Assembly (NCBI GenBank): GCA_949987705.1
Contig: OX465281.1
Span: 26,334,942 to 26,398,941, forward strand
From: Thereva unica
Lineage: Eukaryota > Arthropoda > Insecta > Diptera > Therevidae
Length of the DNA: 64,000 nt
Reading direction: 5' to 3'
Both the position numbers and the translations under genes were made by a program. The notes under the pieces are model-generated. The model searched no databases, was not told the origin of the DNA, and worked only from the letters and a program-made list of their open reading frames with translations. Shown here one piece after another: positions 1 through 12,299 of the stretch (position 1 is its first letter; each line of letters opens with the position of its first letter).

Positions 1-405
1 AGAATTTTTTTTACAATGAGTGCTACCAAATTCAGAGGCGGAAGGTCTTTTTCAGCACTTAAAAGAGTGAAAAAATACTTGCACTCTTCACTCCTCCAGC
101 AAAAACTTGCAGCGCTCTCGCTAATGTACAAATTATTAAATTTGAAAAAATTGTGGAAAGATTTGCAAAGGCTAAAGGACTTTTCTATAATTACTTAATA
201 ACTATAATTTTCAGTTGCAAAAATGTTTTATGTGTATGATACCTCTCCTCTTCTTTTAACAATAACAGAAGTGTAAATATTTAAAAAATACTCAAGTCGA
301 AGCAACTTCACACACTAGAATGGCAATGGCAACTAAGTTGTCTATAGAAACTAAGCCAATACAATTCATGCGGCCAAACCAGACATGGATTTGGTTTTCT
401 ACTTG
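1..405. other. Unannotated AT-rich stretch
   Basis: I recognise no gene or repeat here. A 60-codon open frame at 16-198 is Lys/Leu-rich and has no recognisable motif. Confidence 0.5.
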
Positions 406-407
406 TA

Positions 408-754
408 GTCCAATCAATCTACGCAAATCCATCTAATAATTGCCATCAGGAAACAAAAAATATGGTCATATAGGAAAAAAAATTCTAAAGAAGATAGCGT
501 TTTATTTTTTTGATTTTGGAATGACGAACCTAACCTAAAAAATCCCGGAAAGTGTAAAAAACGCGTTTTACTAAATAAAAGAAAAACGTGACCTCGGATC
601 GAAAAAAATCAAATCATAAAGTTAGCCAAATTCCAAAATCAAAAAAAGAAAACGTTATCTTCTTTAGAATTTTTTTTCCTATATGACCATATTTTTTGTT
701 TCCTGATGGCAATTAACGCAAAAATTACATGGAGCTATTTTAGATTGATTGGAC
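408..754. mobile_element. 347-bp MITE with about 115-bp terminal inverted repeats, flanked by TA
   Basis: The left arm starts GTCCAATCAATCT at 408 and the right arm ends AGATTGATTGGAC at 754. The arms stay complementary to about 520 and 636, apart from a short indel after the first 15 bases; they share the run AATTGCCATCAGGAAACA. Both ends abut TA (406-407 and 755-756), the usual target duplication of Tc1/mariner-type elements. There is no coding capacity, so it is a non-autonomous element. Assignment to mariner-type is inferred only from the TA flanks. Confidence 0.75.
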
Positions 755-756
755 TA

Positions 757-1110
757 TTGGTAGCCTGCAATCACTTGTCACGGTCAGCTTAAAAAATGGT
801 TTGCCACCCTGAAGGTCATAGTATGAACTATGTTAAAATTTTCACACTACTACTCTACTTACTTACTACTTTTTAGGCCGTCCGTAACACACCTGGCGGG
901 GGCGCGCCCTCATAATTAGCGTAGGGCGGTCAGAACTCTTGATCAGTCGCTGGGCGTAAGCAGAGACTGGCGGAAGTGGAGACTAGCAGAAGTGAGTATC
1001 CTCTGGCACCTTAAGTTACGTCCCTTCCTGTGTAACCTGCAACGTCAGGCACATTCCGTTCAGAAACTTTCATAACCGTGTTACCCGCAGTTCCCGAGGG
1101 TTCACCTTTT
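757..1110. other. Unannotated stretch
   Basis: No gene or repeat family recognised. It runs up to the (TTTA)n tail of the LINE that follows. Confidence 0.4.
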
Positions 1111-1117
1111 GGAGTCG

Positions 1118-2150
1118 AAGGTTTTATTTATTTATTTATTTTTTTATTTATTTATTTTCGTTTATAACATAAATTGTACATCAAGATTACATAATCTTTT
1201 AACGCTGAAAAACGCATGTACATTATAATTACAACACATTAATTAATAAAAAGCGGAACGAGTGAGTGAACTATTAAAAAGTGATAAAAGAAACAAAGCA
1301 AAACAAGTAAAAGTTAAGAAGAATGTAGTTGAAGGAATATTACTGGTTATTCAAAAAATTGAAGACGCGTTTCCTGAACACATTTAACGACCCCGCATTT
1401 TGTACGTAGTTAGGCAGACTATTCCAAACTTGAAGCGAATGAACAAAAAAAGATCTTTGCCCAACCAAGAAAGACACTCTTGGCAGTATAAATAACGTTC
1501 TTCTAGAAGTACGTCCAATTCGGAGATATTCATGTAGGTAAGATGGGCGGTCGGAATGTAGAAGCTTATAAACAAATGTCAGTTCCTTGAGGAGTAGGTA
1601 ATCATCAATTGTGCACCCCAGAAGAGAATAACGATATGGACTGATGTGGTCGGATCGGCGAAGACTGTAGACAAACCTTACGCAGTCGTTGAAAGCCACA
1701 TTAAGCTTACCACGGCATGCAGCATCAAGAGAAGGAAAGACCAAACTGGCGTAGGTAAAGTATGGTAACACTAGAGATTTAATTATCTTTGAGCGCGAGC
1801 CTAAGGGTAAGATGGAGGCGTAAAGCCAGAGACGCCGTAAATTACCATAAATTTTAGATAACGTATGAGAAATATGATCGCAGCAGGTAAGTTGAGAATT
1901 CAGATAAACGCCTAAATTAATGACACGCGTTTGATAAGGTATACGTGTATTCATAAGAACGATAGGTGGAAAACAGTCGGTATCTAATTTACTCCTATAC
2001 ATTGGAATACAACACGATTTAGAGGCATTAAGTTGTAGACGGTTGGACACAGACCATTGATAAATACGTTTTAGATCTGCATTTATAGCCGCAATACAGT
2101 TCTCAGCCAGTCTAGGACTACTGTTTAAGTTGAACAGTTGAAACCACTCC
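1118..2150 (-). mobile_element. 5'-truncated LINE copy (LINE-D), reverse transcriptase C-terminal part
   Basis: The minus-strand frame from about 2150 to the stop at 1340 is open throughout. It starts just after the RT YADD position (FQLFNLNSSPRLAENCIAAI, then ADLKRIYQWS) and continues through the LQLNASKS segment, the NLGVYLN thumb and a VWNSLPNYV C-terminus typical of Jockey-superfamily LINEs. A 3' UTR of about 200 bp follows, ending in an A-rich tail read on the + strand as repeated TTTA at 1122-1157. The body has no stops, so the insertion looks fairly young; everything 5' of the RT palm is missing, the usual result of abortive target-primed reverse transcription. The exact clade is uncertain. 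Confidence 0.85.
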
Positions 2151-5100
2151 ACGCTGCTTGAGGGGAAAAATGTGCTTTTAAAAGGCCTCAGAATTATGGA
2201 GAAGTAACCGTAACTTATGACGCCACCAGATTGCGCCAAAGATCATAGCGAATCCTTGCTAATTACGAGTGTAACCTCTCCGCCGTCTCCTTTCGGATCC
2301 TTCACTTTCTTAGCCGAATAATATCCAGAATAGGCTGAAGGTCGGCTAGTTCCGCTGAGATCCATCGCGACAATAGGAGCACTGCCAGGATGTGCCTGAA
2401 CAATTGGGAGACAAAAATCGTCGCGATCCTGACCTTAGCTTTCCTTCATTTGTCACACGTAGAATTAATTGTGTCATCTTGACCCCTTTCGTCGATAACA
2501 ACGATCACGATCTGACCTTTTAGCCCTCAGCTAGAGGTCTTAGTGGTAGGAGAAAGTGAAGTGTTATTTTTCCTACCACTCTTAGCCTCAGGGTGATTCG
2601 GTTCCACAAGGCAGAGGTCCCTTGTTGTTGGGACCAGTATGGGAAGTATGCTGGCTGACAACCTACGTCACCAAACTTACTGTGGGCTGTTGCTTCTCGG
2701 TGATATCGACAATCCTCTTTAATTGAGCAAGGATTCTTTTTGGTAATTGCATGTCATACCAGCGAAAACCACCACTTTCTAGGGTGTCAAAGGTGATCGT
2801 TCTACTAACTTTAGGTATTTTACCTCAGATCCGTCATCAGCATTTGCCTATTCATTTCTGTAACATTCGAGTCCATTCTGATTCCATCGATTCAGCTGCA
2901 GGCCAACAGAGATCTGCGAGTTCTACTCATTAGAATAATCATATAATAGCTCCATAGTCCAGTCAAATTAGGGTTTCACCTCGGAATGAGAAATAATAAG
3001 CTAAAAGTTTGTTCATTAGACAAATCTGCATAATGCAAATCCTATACTGAATTTACGTAGAGCCAACAGTTTTCGAGATATAGAGCCGAGAAGTCTTGAC
3101 ATCGTGCTGCATTCGTTTTCCCATCACCTCTGAGGTAAAATTCAAGGGGCGTTTTTTACATGGTGTCTTTCGAAGGCCTAATCGTTCGCCTACAAGTTAT
3201 GATAAAATTTTGTTGATTATCTCTATCTCTTCAACTTCCACTTCTTCTATATTGTCATCTTCATCTCATACTCATCTCAGAGGAAAATAACGAAATGTGG
3301 TTGGCGATTAACTTTTGAGTGTGGCCATAATTGATTCTTGTTCTGCAACTCATCCTTGCATCTCGTGTACGTGTTGGCAACCCTGAAAGGTCTAATTGTA
3401 AGAAAGGAAACGTCGTGGTACCAGAGTGGGTTTTTTCCAAAGCGATTTTTAATTAAAGTTTTTCTCAAATGTCATGCTTCTCTACTTTCAAATTGAATTT
3501 GGTTTGAGTACATTACATGTGTGCACCGTTGATTGAAATACATTTAAGTTATTTTCCTTAGCTTGATTACCTGTAATTGGAGTTTTTAACTGTTAAATGT
3601 TCTGTTGAAAGGATTTAAAATAGCTGTTGGTTAAAATCTGTTAGAATCGCGGCTGAAGATGGTCTCCGGTCAGTTGCACTTTCGTGTTTAATTATCCTCA
3701 TCGCTCCTCCAAGGCTTCTGAGTCCTGTTTCTGTAGAGGGGTTCCCCCGTTCAGGTGACACGAATGCAAGAGGTAAAATCTCCGGAGTCTCACTCCGCCA
3801 TCAACCCAGCCGGCGAGCCAACTCCCATCTTGTGGCCCGGATTACTGCCTTGCAGCTGCTGGGACGACTTGTTTGTAATGGCAGTGTTTAGTTCGAATTT
3901 TAATAATTTTGTGAAGGGCAAATAAGAGGTTGATCTTTTGGGGCACCCAGCCTAGGGTCTGTACACGACTACAAGTCTAGAAAACCTGCGTTGAAAGGTA
4001 AAGAACTGAGTCTACTTCTTAGAATGTCTCTAATTCCTTATTAACGTCCTGCCTTTAATTTGTTTAGAACAAGTTGACAAGAATGGGCATAAGGTATATC
4101 CTATGGGGCATACTTATGCCCATTTACGTTGGTTCCACTCTGCTGCTTGTTAGGTTCCACGGTCATATCGACAACTTAGCAAGCAGCTCAATATTCGCCA
4201 CATTATTCTTCCACAAGTTGCCTGGAGCAATATTGCCGCTTGAATAGACATGACTGAACGAGGGACTTCATAATTATACATGATGACTATCATAGCAGAG
4301 TATGAATTTTTTAGAGTACGATAGTGCACACGAAGTGAATTGTCTATAGAGGGTAAAAGTGCACAAAAACTCGAAAGCATACGTGGAATATGTGGTCATG
4401 TATTCAAAGAGTTTACCATAGAAACGAGACTAAATGAAATCTAAACTCGTGCTCCATGCAATTTTGTGAAAGCACACATAGTATGTATTATTTAATTATC
4501 TCGTTCAGTTCTCTGTGAAACACGCTTTTTGTCCTCTCGGAACAACGAAACCACAAAACATTTTCACTACCCTTAATGAACTCAACCTTCTGATTTCGTG
4601 AATAAAAAACGAGCAAAAGTACTGTCACTCTGCATGTTTCACCGAAGTCCAACTTAGTTACGAAACCGCCTAAACTATTCTCTTAAATGCACTCAAATCC
4701 CATCTGCCCACCTGAATGCACCAGATCCAAACTTTGCATGCCTTTCCCATATCCTCGTCAACCACTTATTGCACGAATCATGCTAGGAGCGCAATCATTT
4801 TCTAGTTCCATTTCCATGATGAAATTCCATCGGGTATAGATTATCCACAAAGATTAAGCTTAGTCTGAAAGTAATGGACTCTTTGTTCGAGGTTGTTCAG
4901 GTCTACATCCAGTTCGGAATTTTGAAGTGCTCAGGGACAAGCAAGAAGATATTTCCGGGCAGGAGTACTATCCTGCAATATCTAGACACATGGCTGGAAT
5001 CTATTATTGGACAGGGAAAATCGGTTTTACCGATGGAGACACAGGACCTGTTACCCTGGGGATATGTTGACTGATGACTTTGTGTTGGAGGTGAAGCATG

Positions 5101-5685
5101 TAAGAGTTTTCGGAATGATAATGGGGGACAGAGCTGTGTTGTTTATTTTTAGTCAATTCGACCTTAAGGTTTGGGTTTTATGATAAAAAAATCCTTATCC
5201 TACCACAGGTTTAAACAGATTTCTGATAGTGGTTGCAAGAATAAATTCATTGCTATGGCATAAATGAATAAAAAATCAGTTGCATAGTACTATGGTCTTC
5301 CTAACTCAATCATCCGAAGTGCTCAATCCAATTTAATCCCAATCAATTACAAATAGGGATTTTAGAAAGTGAATTTTCAAAGACTAGTTGCATTCCAATT
5401 TTTAAGAGATGTCTGACATTAAATTAGTTTCTCGTGGGAATCGGAGGATGCTAGAAAGTTTTTCGTAACCGCAACAAGAAAAGGCAACTGTTCCCTTGCG
5501 TTGTGGGATTTAGAATTGATGGAAAGATGGTCGATGAATTTCCCTGGTAGCCCTTTGATAATTCTTTTTTAATTTTGGTAGCATGTAACTTGAGATTTGG
5601 ATACTAGGTCCATCTTTTAATAGTGTCGTAATAAAGTGCTTTATTAGTTAAAGTTTGATTGCGCGGCTTCGAACTCTCTTCAATT
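2151..5685. other. Unannotated intergenic or intronic stretch
   Basis: No convincing coding region on either strand. The open frames present are short, lack family motifs and use non-ATG starts. No RNA gene or clear repeat was recognised. Confidence 0.45.
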
Positions 5686-5689
5686 TTAT

Positions 5690-6312
5690 AAAGTTCTGCA
5701 CTTACTGCCAAATATTGCCTCGAATACAACTCGTATATTTGGGCTGGGGCTCCGAGAACCACCTTAGCCTGGCTGGACAAGGTGCAAAGTCGCGCTCTCA
5801 AACTCATTGGCGATAGCACCATTTGCTCCTAAATTGACTCATTAAGCCACCGTAGGAATGTAGCAGCCCTTGCAAAATTTTACCGTTTTTTCCACAACGA
5901 TTGCTCTACTGAAATAAGTAACCTCATGCCTCCACGGCAACTTTTCTCCCGCAACACTAGACTTGCCCGCTCGGCTCACCCTTATAGTCTACAGCCTTTA
6001 TCTTCGCGCACACTTCGATTTAGAAATTCGTTTATAACAAGAACAACGCGACTGTGGAACAACGCGGCTGTAGAACAACTTACCTCAGTCAATATTCCCG
6101 AACTCATACAACACCCAAGAGTTCAAGCGCAAGGTTCACCACCATCTCCTCCAACACCCACCCCACTCCCCCTAATCTATCCTATCTTTCTCTCTATCCT
6201 TCGAGCTAAGCTTACTACTAGACATTGCACCATGACGTGTGCGACATGACGGACTAGTAGTACAAAGGATGACACCTAAGCTTAGACTATCATATAAAAA
6301 AAAAAAAAGAAC
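5690..6312 (+). mobile_element. LINE-A fragment: RT C-terminus, 3' UTR hairpin and poly(A)
   Basis: One frame reads YIWAGAPRTTLAW, then ALKLIGDSTICS, an in-frame TAA, SLSHRRNVAAL and on to TRLWNNAAVEQL and PELIQHPRV. The copy near 57.2 kb has the same peptides (HWAGPPSTTLTW, SLRHRRNVAAL). The 3' UTR carries a two-step hairpin: outer stem CTAAGCTTA (6206-6214) with TAAGCTTAG (6277-6285), inner stem TACTACTAG (6213-6221) with CTAGTAGTA (6254-6262), then a run of A from about 6296. It is a 5'-truncated, degenerate Jockey/CR1-superfamily LINE and the best-preserved 3' end of this family in the window. Confidence 0.85.
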
Positions 6313-6464
6313 TGTTAGCAATTCATAAAGATGTTCTTAGTCGAGTTTTCGTCTTTTATATAAAATTAAAGGAGTTTTCTAATCATCACCTTTTGGTTTA
6401 GAAATTATTGGGCTGTGGGAAAATCATAATTAATACTGGCAAATAAATAGTATAGCTATAGGGT

Positions 6465-6730
6465 TTCTGGCTCAGTGACGTCATCGGTCAAGGTGTGTGG
6501 ATGTAGTGGATGTAGTCTTGGGAGTGAGTGAGCGACACCTATGTGAAATTTATTGAACGGCGCAGTGTCTTGGATGAGCTTCGCGCTGGGTAATTTGGTC
6601 GAACTTCGCTGCGGTTGGTTTTGGCCTAAGGTGAGCTTTCGTGCCGGGTGAGCTCTCAAGCTGGAGATGGAATGTGAAACACTCCGATTTCACCGGCCGA
6701 ACTGCGTAAGTTCAAGCAGATTGGCGAACT
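6465..6730. repeat. Diverged repeat shared with 61985-62495
   Basis: Shares an opening CTCAGTGACGTC followed by TCGGT, and later the theme of GAGCTTTCG or GAACTT(T)CG boxes, with the segment at 61985-62495. Similarity is patchy, so it is probably an old interspersed repeat. No protein motif. Confidence 0.4.
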
Positions 6731-6739
6731 GAATTTTAA

Positions 6740-6975
6740 TATAAGCTCAGTTCGCATACAATTTCCATATATTCAACTGAGGATAAAACAAACCAACTAG
6801 ACTTAAGTTGAGAACGTAAAAGCTCGCTCAAAAGAGAGTAATCAACGGGAATGCGATCAGCTTTTGCATTTCTAACTTCTGAAAGCAAAAACAATTTCAA
6901 GCCTGAACTGATCATAAACTGGACTATACCCAGTGAAGCCACTTATGTGGATTGAACTGAACACTATTGAACTGA
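6740..6975 (+). repeat. Interspersed repeat R2, copy 1
   Basis: Colinear and same-strand with 55437-55690. Shared blocks include CGCATACAATTTCCA, ATTCAACT, GTAAAAGCTCGCTCAAA, AGTAATCAAC and GAAGCCACTTAT. It has no open frame of note and looks like a non-coding repeat. Confidence 0.7.
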
Positions 6976-7630
6976 ACTGTGAAGCCGGGGAATTATGCAT
7001 ATTGAAGTTACATGTTTCCGACAATCCGTGCAATGGATTAAAGAATGGGTTTTTTGTGAGACATGGAGAAGGTGGTTTGGAACCGATGGACGCTTTCGTG
7101 CCCTTCAGCATGATTAGTTTTCTTGTAATAGATAAGTTTTCTTCCAATGGTTTACGGCATTTCCCTGCCTTGTTTCCAAATCTTTTGTGGTATTAAATTG
7201 TATTATCCTTGTCTCGCCTTCTGCGGCAAGGTAACTGGGATCGATTGCGGCTTACTGCGATTCTTATATCATTGATTTTCTCGTTGGCCGAACCTGTACC
7301 TTTACTTGTGGGAGCATTCGACTTGGTGGACCTTCTTGTCGCTCGTTTGTTATGACAAAGGAATTTTACATTGATGTCATCAGCGAGATTCTTCATGCGC
7401 TGGAGGCAAAGAAAACTTTCTAAAACTTTTCTTTTCTAATTGCTTGTCATCATAAGAGGCGGCGAACTATACCTATGTTACAGACGACTCTCCAAATATG
7501 TAGGTGGCGTACTTGTCATCGTCAGGTGAATATGTGAGATCGCCTACTACTCCAAATATTTTGCAGTAAGCACAGTAAACTGTGGCAATAAGCATAAATT
7601 TATTAAGATTCGGTGCAGATTGAATGCGGC
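6976..7630. other. Unannotated stretch
   Basis: Two opposed frames of about 90 codons overlap at 6872-7196 and a 67-codon minus frame lies at 7193-7396. None has a recognisable motif, so I call no gene. Confidence 0.4.
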
Positions 7631-7634
7631 CTTT

Positions 7635-7765
7635 GCTATGGAAAATCACCTTAATTAGGGATGCCAAACTGGGCGACATAGGTTCAGAATCGGGGCCGGC
7701 GGAGAGAACAGTTACAACAGGCTAGTACCGGATCCCGGTTGTAGAGCCGTTTAAGAAGAAGAATG
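7635..7765 (+). mobile_element. LINE-E 3' terminal fragment
   Basis: Matches, in opposite orientation, the 39005-39189 insertion: the RDAKLGDIGSES-like peptide and then GGTTGTAGAGCCGTTTAAG. In intact relatives this is the basic C-terminus (RGRP..RW..) followed by a very short 3' UTR ending in AAGAAG. Only about 130 bp survives. Confidence 0.7.
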
Positions 7766-7839
7766 TCTAATAGTTGTGTCGAAAACATTTCCGGGGATTC
7801 ATCAGCGACTCGCATATTCGTTTTTAACTTTATAATTTT

Positions 7840-8270
7840 CACATATCTCTACAAATTCAATGACTTTGCAAGCGTTTATTTTATCAGCAGCAATAGCCGG
7901 CCAGCCAAATCATCGTACCTACAAAGAGTTCCGGACTATTGCGCAAATCTTCCAACGTTCGATCGAGTGTCTCCAGCGCCCTTTTTTGCGCCATCGTACC
8001 AAATTGATTATTTTTCAATTTTGTAGTGCTCACCGATTCGTTTATCATTTGCAAATTCAGTGGCAGTTTGAGTACAAAATGGGCTGTTCGTCCTTCATCA
8101 AATAATGCGGCAGCGATTCCCGATGATGCCTCGGCCAATCGTCGTTGACTGCTATCATCAATGTATCAAACGCGTTTGTTCTGCTGCTGATTCAAAATTG
8201 GACTCTTTGTTCGTACTGATTGACTCAAAAAATCTCGTGGCCTGAAAGCGGTTGTCTGCCGTTCGCTGAA
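7840..8270 (-). mobile_element. Helitron helicase remnant 1
   Basis: The minus frame from 8138 to 7884 reads ASSGIAAALFDEGRTAH, VLKLPLNLQ and RALETLDRTLEDLR. These are hallmark segments of the Pif1-type helicase domain of insect Helitron Rep/Hel proteins (SSGIAATLL.GGRTAHS, KLPLN, ALEALDRTLKDLR). The DEC Walker B region and the downstream GDFRQ are lost or altered, so it is a dead fragment. A second remnant lies at 39.4-40.6 kb. The boundaries are approximate. Confidence 0.8.
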
Positions 8271-8299
8271 CACAAAGCTGTAACTGCGCTGATCAGCAA

Positions 8300-8500
8300 C
8301 CTGGCAAAATAGATCTTAAGGAACCTGGGAGTGCAGATCTACCATAGGCTTAGTTTTACAACAGAATTGGAGGATTTGGCGGATAAAGCTTCCGCCATTT
8401 GTGCGGCATATCCGAGAGGGCTCAAACCAATCCGTCGCCTCCTGTTGACGAGGGTGGTTAGCTCAGTCTAGCTTTAGGCAGTGCCAGTGTGGTTGCAGCA
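8300..8500 (+). mobile_element. R1-like LINE fragment (RT thumb)
   Basis: The + frame reads RNLGVQIYHRLSF, LADKASAICAA, GLKPIRRLLLTRVV and ends near VPVW. This is the LGV..D.RL.F and RR.LL..V..S..LYG.P.W pattern of R1/LOA-group reverse transcriptases just downstream of the palm. There are in-frame stops; only about 200 bp is recognisable. Confidence 0.65.
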
Positions 8501-11235
8501 AGAAAAAGAGCATAACAGCAGAAAATGGAAGATCGCATACAGACTAAAGTTGGAAACAGATTCGTGCATGCGTACGGTGCCTGCGGTGTATGCGGCGAAT
8601 TTGCGCTGACAGACAGTTGCGTGCTTGGATTCCTTCTACTTTTTTACAAATAGCCAAAAAATCTAAGCGACAAGTGCATGTGTCTTTTGTATGTGATTGA
8701 GAAAGCGGAAAAGTTGTAAGTAGATCAAATTTTGCGTTGCGTGTGTTCATTTGAATATAAGTATTTCTATTTATATCAATCACCGCACGCACCGACGTAC
8801 TGTCTCCAACTTTGTGCTGCGCCTGACCTTATCTAACGATGTGGCATGCGTAAAAGCGGGAATTATACCCATAGACACTAGCGAAAGAAGGCATGCGGCT
8901 CTATGATACAGGATATGGTAGAGGGGAGACAAAGTCACTGCGTGCGTTACTGCGTGCGTCACTGCGAGTCTGTAACGTAATGGCAAGGCAAGTGAGACAA
9001 GTCTGTTGGGAGTCTGTGGACCCTCAAACTTATCCTAAACGTGGGTAGATGGGTTACGAGGGAGTGTGGGGAAGCTAGTTATGACCTCGCGTAAGTCTTG
9101 AGTGGAAATGGAGGATATAGATGATAGCACAGCGCTAACTGGTATGACAAGGTCCAGGGTAATGCAGAGAACGTTTTTTTTTATTCTGTGAGATTCGGTG
9201 AATATGGGCCGTAACCAGAGGTATTCTTCATGTCACACACACACACACATTTTTAATCCGTGTTGGGACTATATAGGGACCTACCACTGACTTGGTTGGT
9301 AAGTTCGTTTTCTGTCGCCGAGGGTTAAAAGACCAAACGAGGTCACCTTCCTTGAATCTGCTACTGTTTGCTCGTAGGGTTTGATTCTGTCATTGGCAAG
9401 ATTCCTCCTGCTGGTGAGTTTGTGCCAGCCGATCACGAATTTAGCCTGTGTAAGAGATTCGTTGCTGGTTGGTGTTCCAAATTTGCTGTTTGACATTAGA
9501 ACTTTTCTGATTTGAAAAAATACAGCTTTTGTTTAAAATTGGATTCCTAATTGGAAAACATACGAACTACAACGATTAATTTGATAACTGAAGTGCCACA
9601 TCTGCTCCCAGTAAAATTCAACGATAAAGTATTGATTCGCTAAACCTGGTCGAAGGAGCCCCACAGATGATGCTAAGAATGAAGATTCTCCCTCAATACC
9701 GCAGCGGCACAATATGCCGCGTAATGGCGTAATTCAAATTTCCTTCATTCATCTTCCATGATTTTTAAGACAGCGATATATTGATTCCCCCTGCTCCACC
9801 TGTGCAGCTTCTTGATTCGTAATCCTCTATTCCAATAAAATCCCGCCTGCTACAATTGCCGAGCACAAGTTTTAATTGATAAAGTTTAATAAATACCGAG
9901 AAAACTGTTAATTGCACAGCTCCTAACCAGAAATGCTAATTAATTCGTTGCTCTCCTGGAACGTGGCAGAAACCTCTCAGAGCTCAGCAAATCCAATATA
10001 TAATTCGATTGCGGTTTCCTATGGGATACGTTCGCCGTAATGAGGAGGGTCGGAGGGGGTAGGAGGTTATTACACGCCAACCTTTTACCTTTTACATGTA
10101 TCCGTAATTTTATCTGAGCAACTTTGCCAGTATATCCACCTGTATTCCAAGTGGATCATTAAATTAATGTTAACACGCTTGAGACAAAGGTGGCGCCCGC
10201 CAACAATCGAACCAAAAGCGAAGCTGGATCCTGGCATTAGGCAAGGATGTGTATGTAGCATGGACCCCATCTCTTGGTGATTCCCGAGCATCAGCATCTG
10301 GAGCTGTTGGTATTCATTAAGTGGCCTCGCCGGGAATTGGGAATAGATTTCGATTTCGTGTTCGATCTGTGACCGAATGGCTCGGAATTAAAGTCGTTAT
10401 CAGAAAGACATCAAGAATTCAGCATCCAATATCCTCGTTGATGGAGGCAATGCCTCTCACGGAATCCATGCTCCACAGAAGCTACACCATCGCATCGGCA
10501 CTTCACCTTTAAAGCATCCACGTGGCATGCCTACCGTGTGTGAGATTAATACATCCTGACATGGGCTTATCTCGAGTCTACAATCTTACACCTGAGCTGA
10601 TGCTGTTCGTGTTAATGCTTCCTCCTAATCAGGTACCTTTCTACCTCTATTTCTTCTTCTTCTTCGTCGTGTTCGCCCATAAACGTCTCCTGCTCGAGAA
10701 TTACCTGTTTTCACTCATTACTGGAAACAGATGTGTCCCAAATGTATTTTCCAATCAAAGGAATAATTAATGCGACATCAGCCGCCATTCAAGATGGAAC
10801 TATTCGTTGATGATGGCGCATGAATTGAAGTTGCCGGTGATGAACGCTGAAAACGAATTTCGGAACAGGTTTGAGGCGACTTAATTAAAAGACATTGAGG
10901 AAATGAGGCGGCCGACTACTTGGGATTTTCTCCCGATTTACGTGGCAATTAGAAATAAATGTTTTCTTACTCCCTCCCTCCGCCCCCACTTCTTTTCAGG
11001 GGAAATGAAGCATTTCTGTTAATACACATAATTACTAGGGTGTTTTTTATCGCTCTAATGGTAGTCGTCGGCTTTCAGTCAACCTTTTTTGTGGAGTCAT
11101 GGTTGTCACTTATAAACGACATTCAGAGAAATCGTTCTAGTGATTAAGGTAAATTGATGCAGGTATCAAGATTGAATTTAATTTAGAGTTTATGTAAGTG
11201 GGTTGCTATAGACGGTCCCGGTGCGACGGGATGTA
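8500..11235. other. Unannotated stretch
   Basis: No gene recognised. A short (CA)n run sits at 9236-9249. A weak RT-like GIRQGCV peptide occurs around 10230 (+) but the surroundings are too decayed to annotate. Remaining open frames are short and featureless. Confidence 0.4.
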
Positions 11236-11239
11236 AAAT

Positions 11240-11570
11240 TTTCGCCTTGGCACTCTGTTCTAAAGCCACAACTCGTGTAGCTCAGGTTTGGTGGGTATTT
11301 GTCCAACTGTGGTGGTGGATGCTTAATCCTTCGGAGTTAAGAAAGCTTATCAGTCTTAGTTCAGAGATCTCTATTAAGTCTTCCATAACTTGGCTGGTTA
11401 AGGTACGCTACTTGCCTGTGGCTAGAGCTTGACATTCATTCGGGCCGAGCAATATCTCTCCGGGGTTTGTTTAGGTGGCCTATATTTTTCCTTTGTTGTT
11501 AGTAAGAAAGTGGTCGTGATACAGGTCTTCAGTATGCTCCCCGGCTTCCGAGGTCATTTAACTTGGTACT
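11240..11570 (-). mobile_element. LINE-B 3' fragment
   Basis: The + strand of this segment aligns with 32130-32500, the 3' part of the LOA-like LINE-B copy there: GAGTTAAGAAAGCTTATCAG versus GAGCTTAGTAAGCTTATGAG, and CGGGGTTTGTTTAGG versus CGGGGTTTGTTTGAG. The element therefore lies on the minus strand. It covers the region after the RNase H domain and keeps no intact frame. Confidence 0.6.
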
Positions 11571-11864
11571 TTCTTCTAAGCTTAGTTGCGGTACCGTTAA
11601 ATCATTATGATTTTTTGAAAATGCCTGCAATTTTCAATTAGTTCGCCTTCCATCAATTTATGAAAGTGCTCTTCTTATGGTGCTAAGATGCTTTTGGTAT
11701 TGACGATCGTTGCTCTCTTTATCTATGCAGTACTTATGTCCAACCTGTAATGAATCACATAACAGGTATGATTTTTCCAGTAGAACTAGAAAGCCTGGTA
11801 AACTCTCACCAGGAAGGAGACGATGATCTATCAATATACAGGGTTTTTAAGCTAAGGTTACAAC

Positions 11865-12292
11865 GCGGCCGACTGGGGTTTTAGTTTGACGAACAAAACC
11901 TCGTACTTGAAGGGGGACAGTTTGGCCCCTAGGGCGCTTTAAAGTTTTTTTTTTTTAGATTTTTGCATAAAACCCTATATTTTTGGAACTCTATGACCTA
12001 GGTGGCACTGTTCACAGAATACTCGTTCCTATCTAAAAAAGTGAAGGTAGGACCCTACCAACTTCCAGAGTTATGAGTCATCAAATTCAAAACTTTGGTT
12101 TTTTTAACAAAAATGTCAACTTCAACTCAACTACTTTTTTCTCCAAAAATACTTAGTTAATCTATTTTTTTTTTTTTCTAAATTTTCAAAGCACTCCTAT
12201 GAATAATGTCTGGACAATTTTTATGGTACGGCCATCACTTTTAAAGTTAAGGAAAAATTCTTTATTTTTCGGTGGATCCCACCGCTGCCACC
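11865..12292. repeat. 'CTAGGGCG' repeat module, copy 1
   Basis: Contains CCCCTAGGGCGCTTTAAAG, a T run, an ACCCTATATTTTTGGAAC block and GAGTTATGAGTCATCAAA. The same ordered blocks occur at 16606-16768 and 26395-26645 (CTAGGGCG..TTTGAA, ACATATTA.CCTG, then an inverted tail in the 26-kb copy). Non-coding; probably a short non-autonomous element. Confidence 0.55.
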
Positions 12293-12299
12293 AACATAT

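Noticed and set aside
10085..10297. RT-like GIRQGCV peptide on the + strand
   Set aside because: A single short motif without neighbouring RT signatures; too weak for a LINE call.
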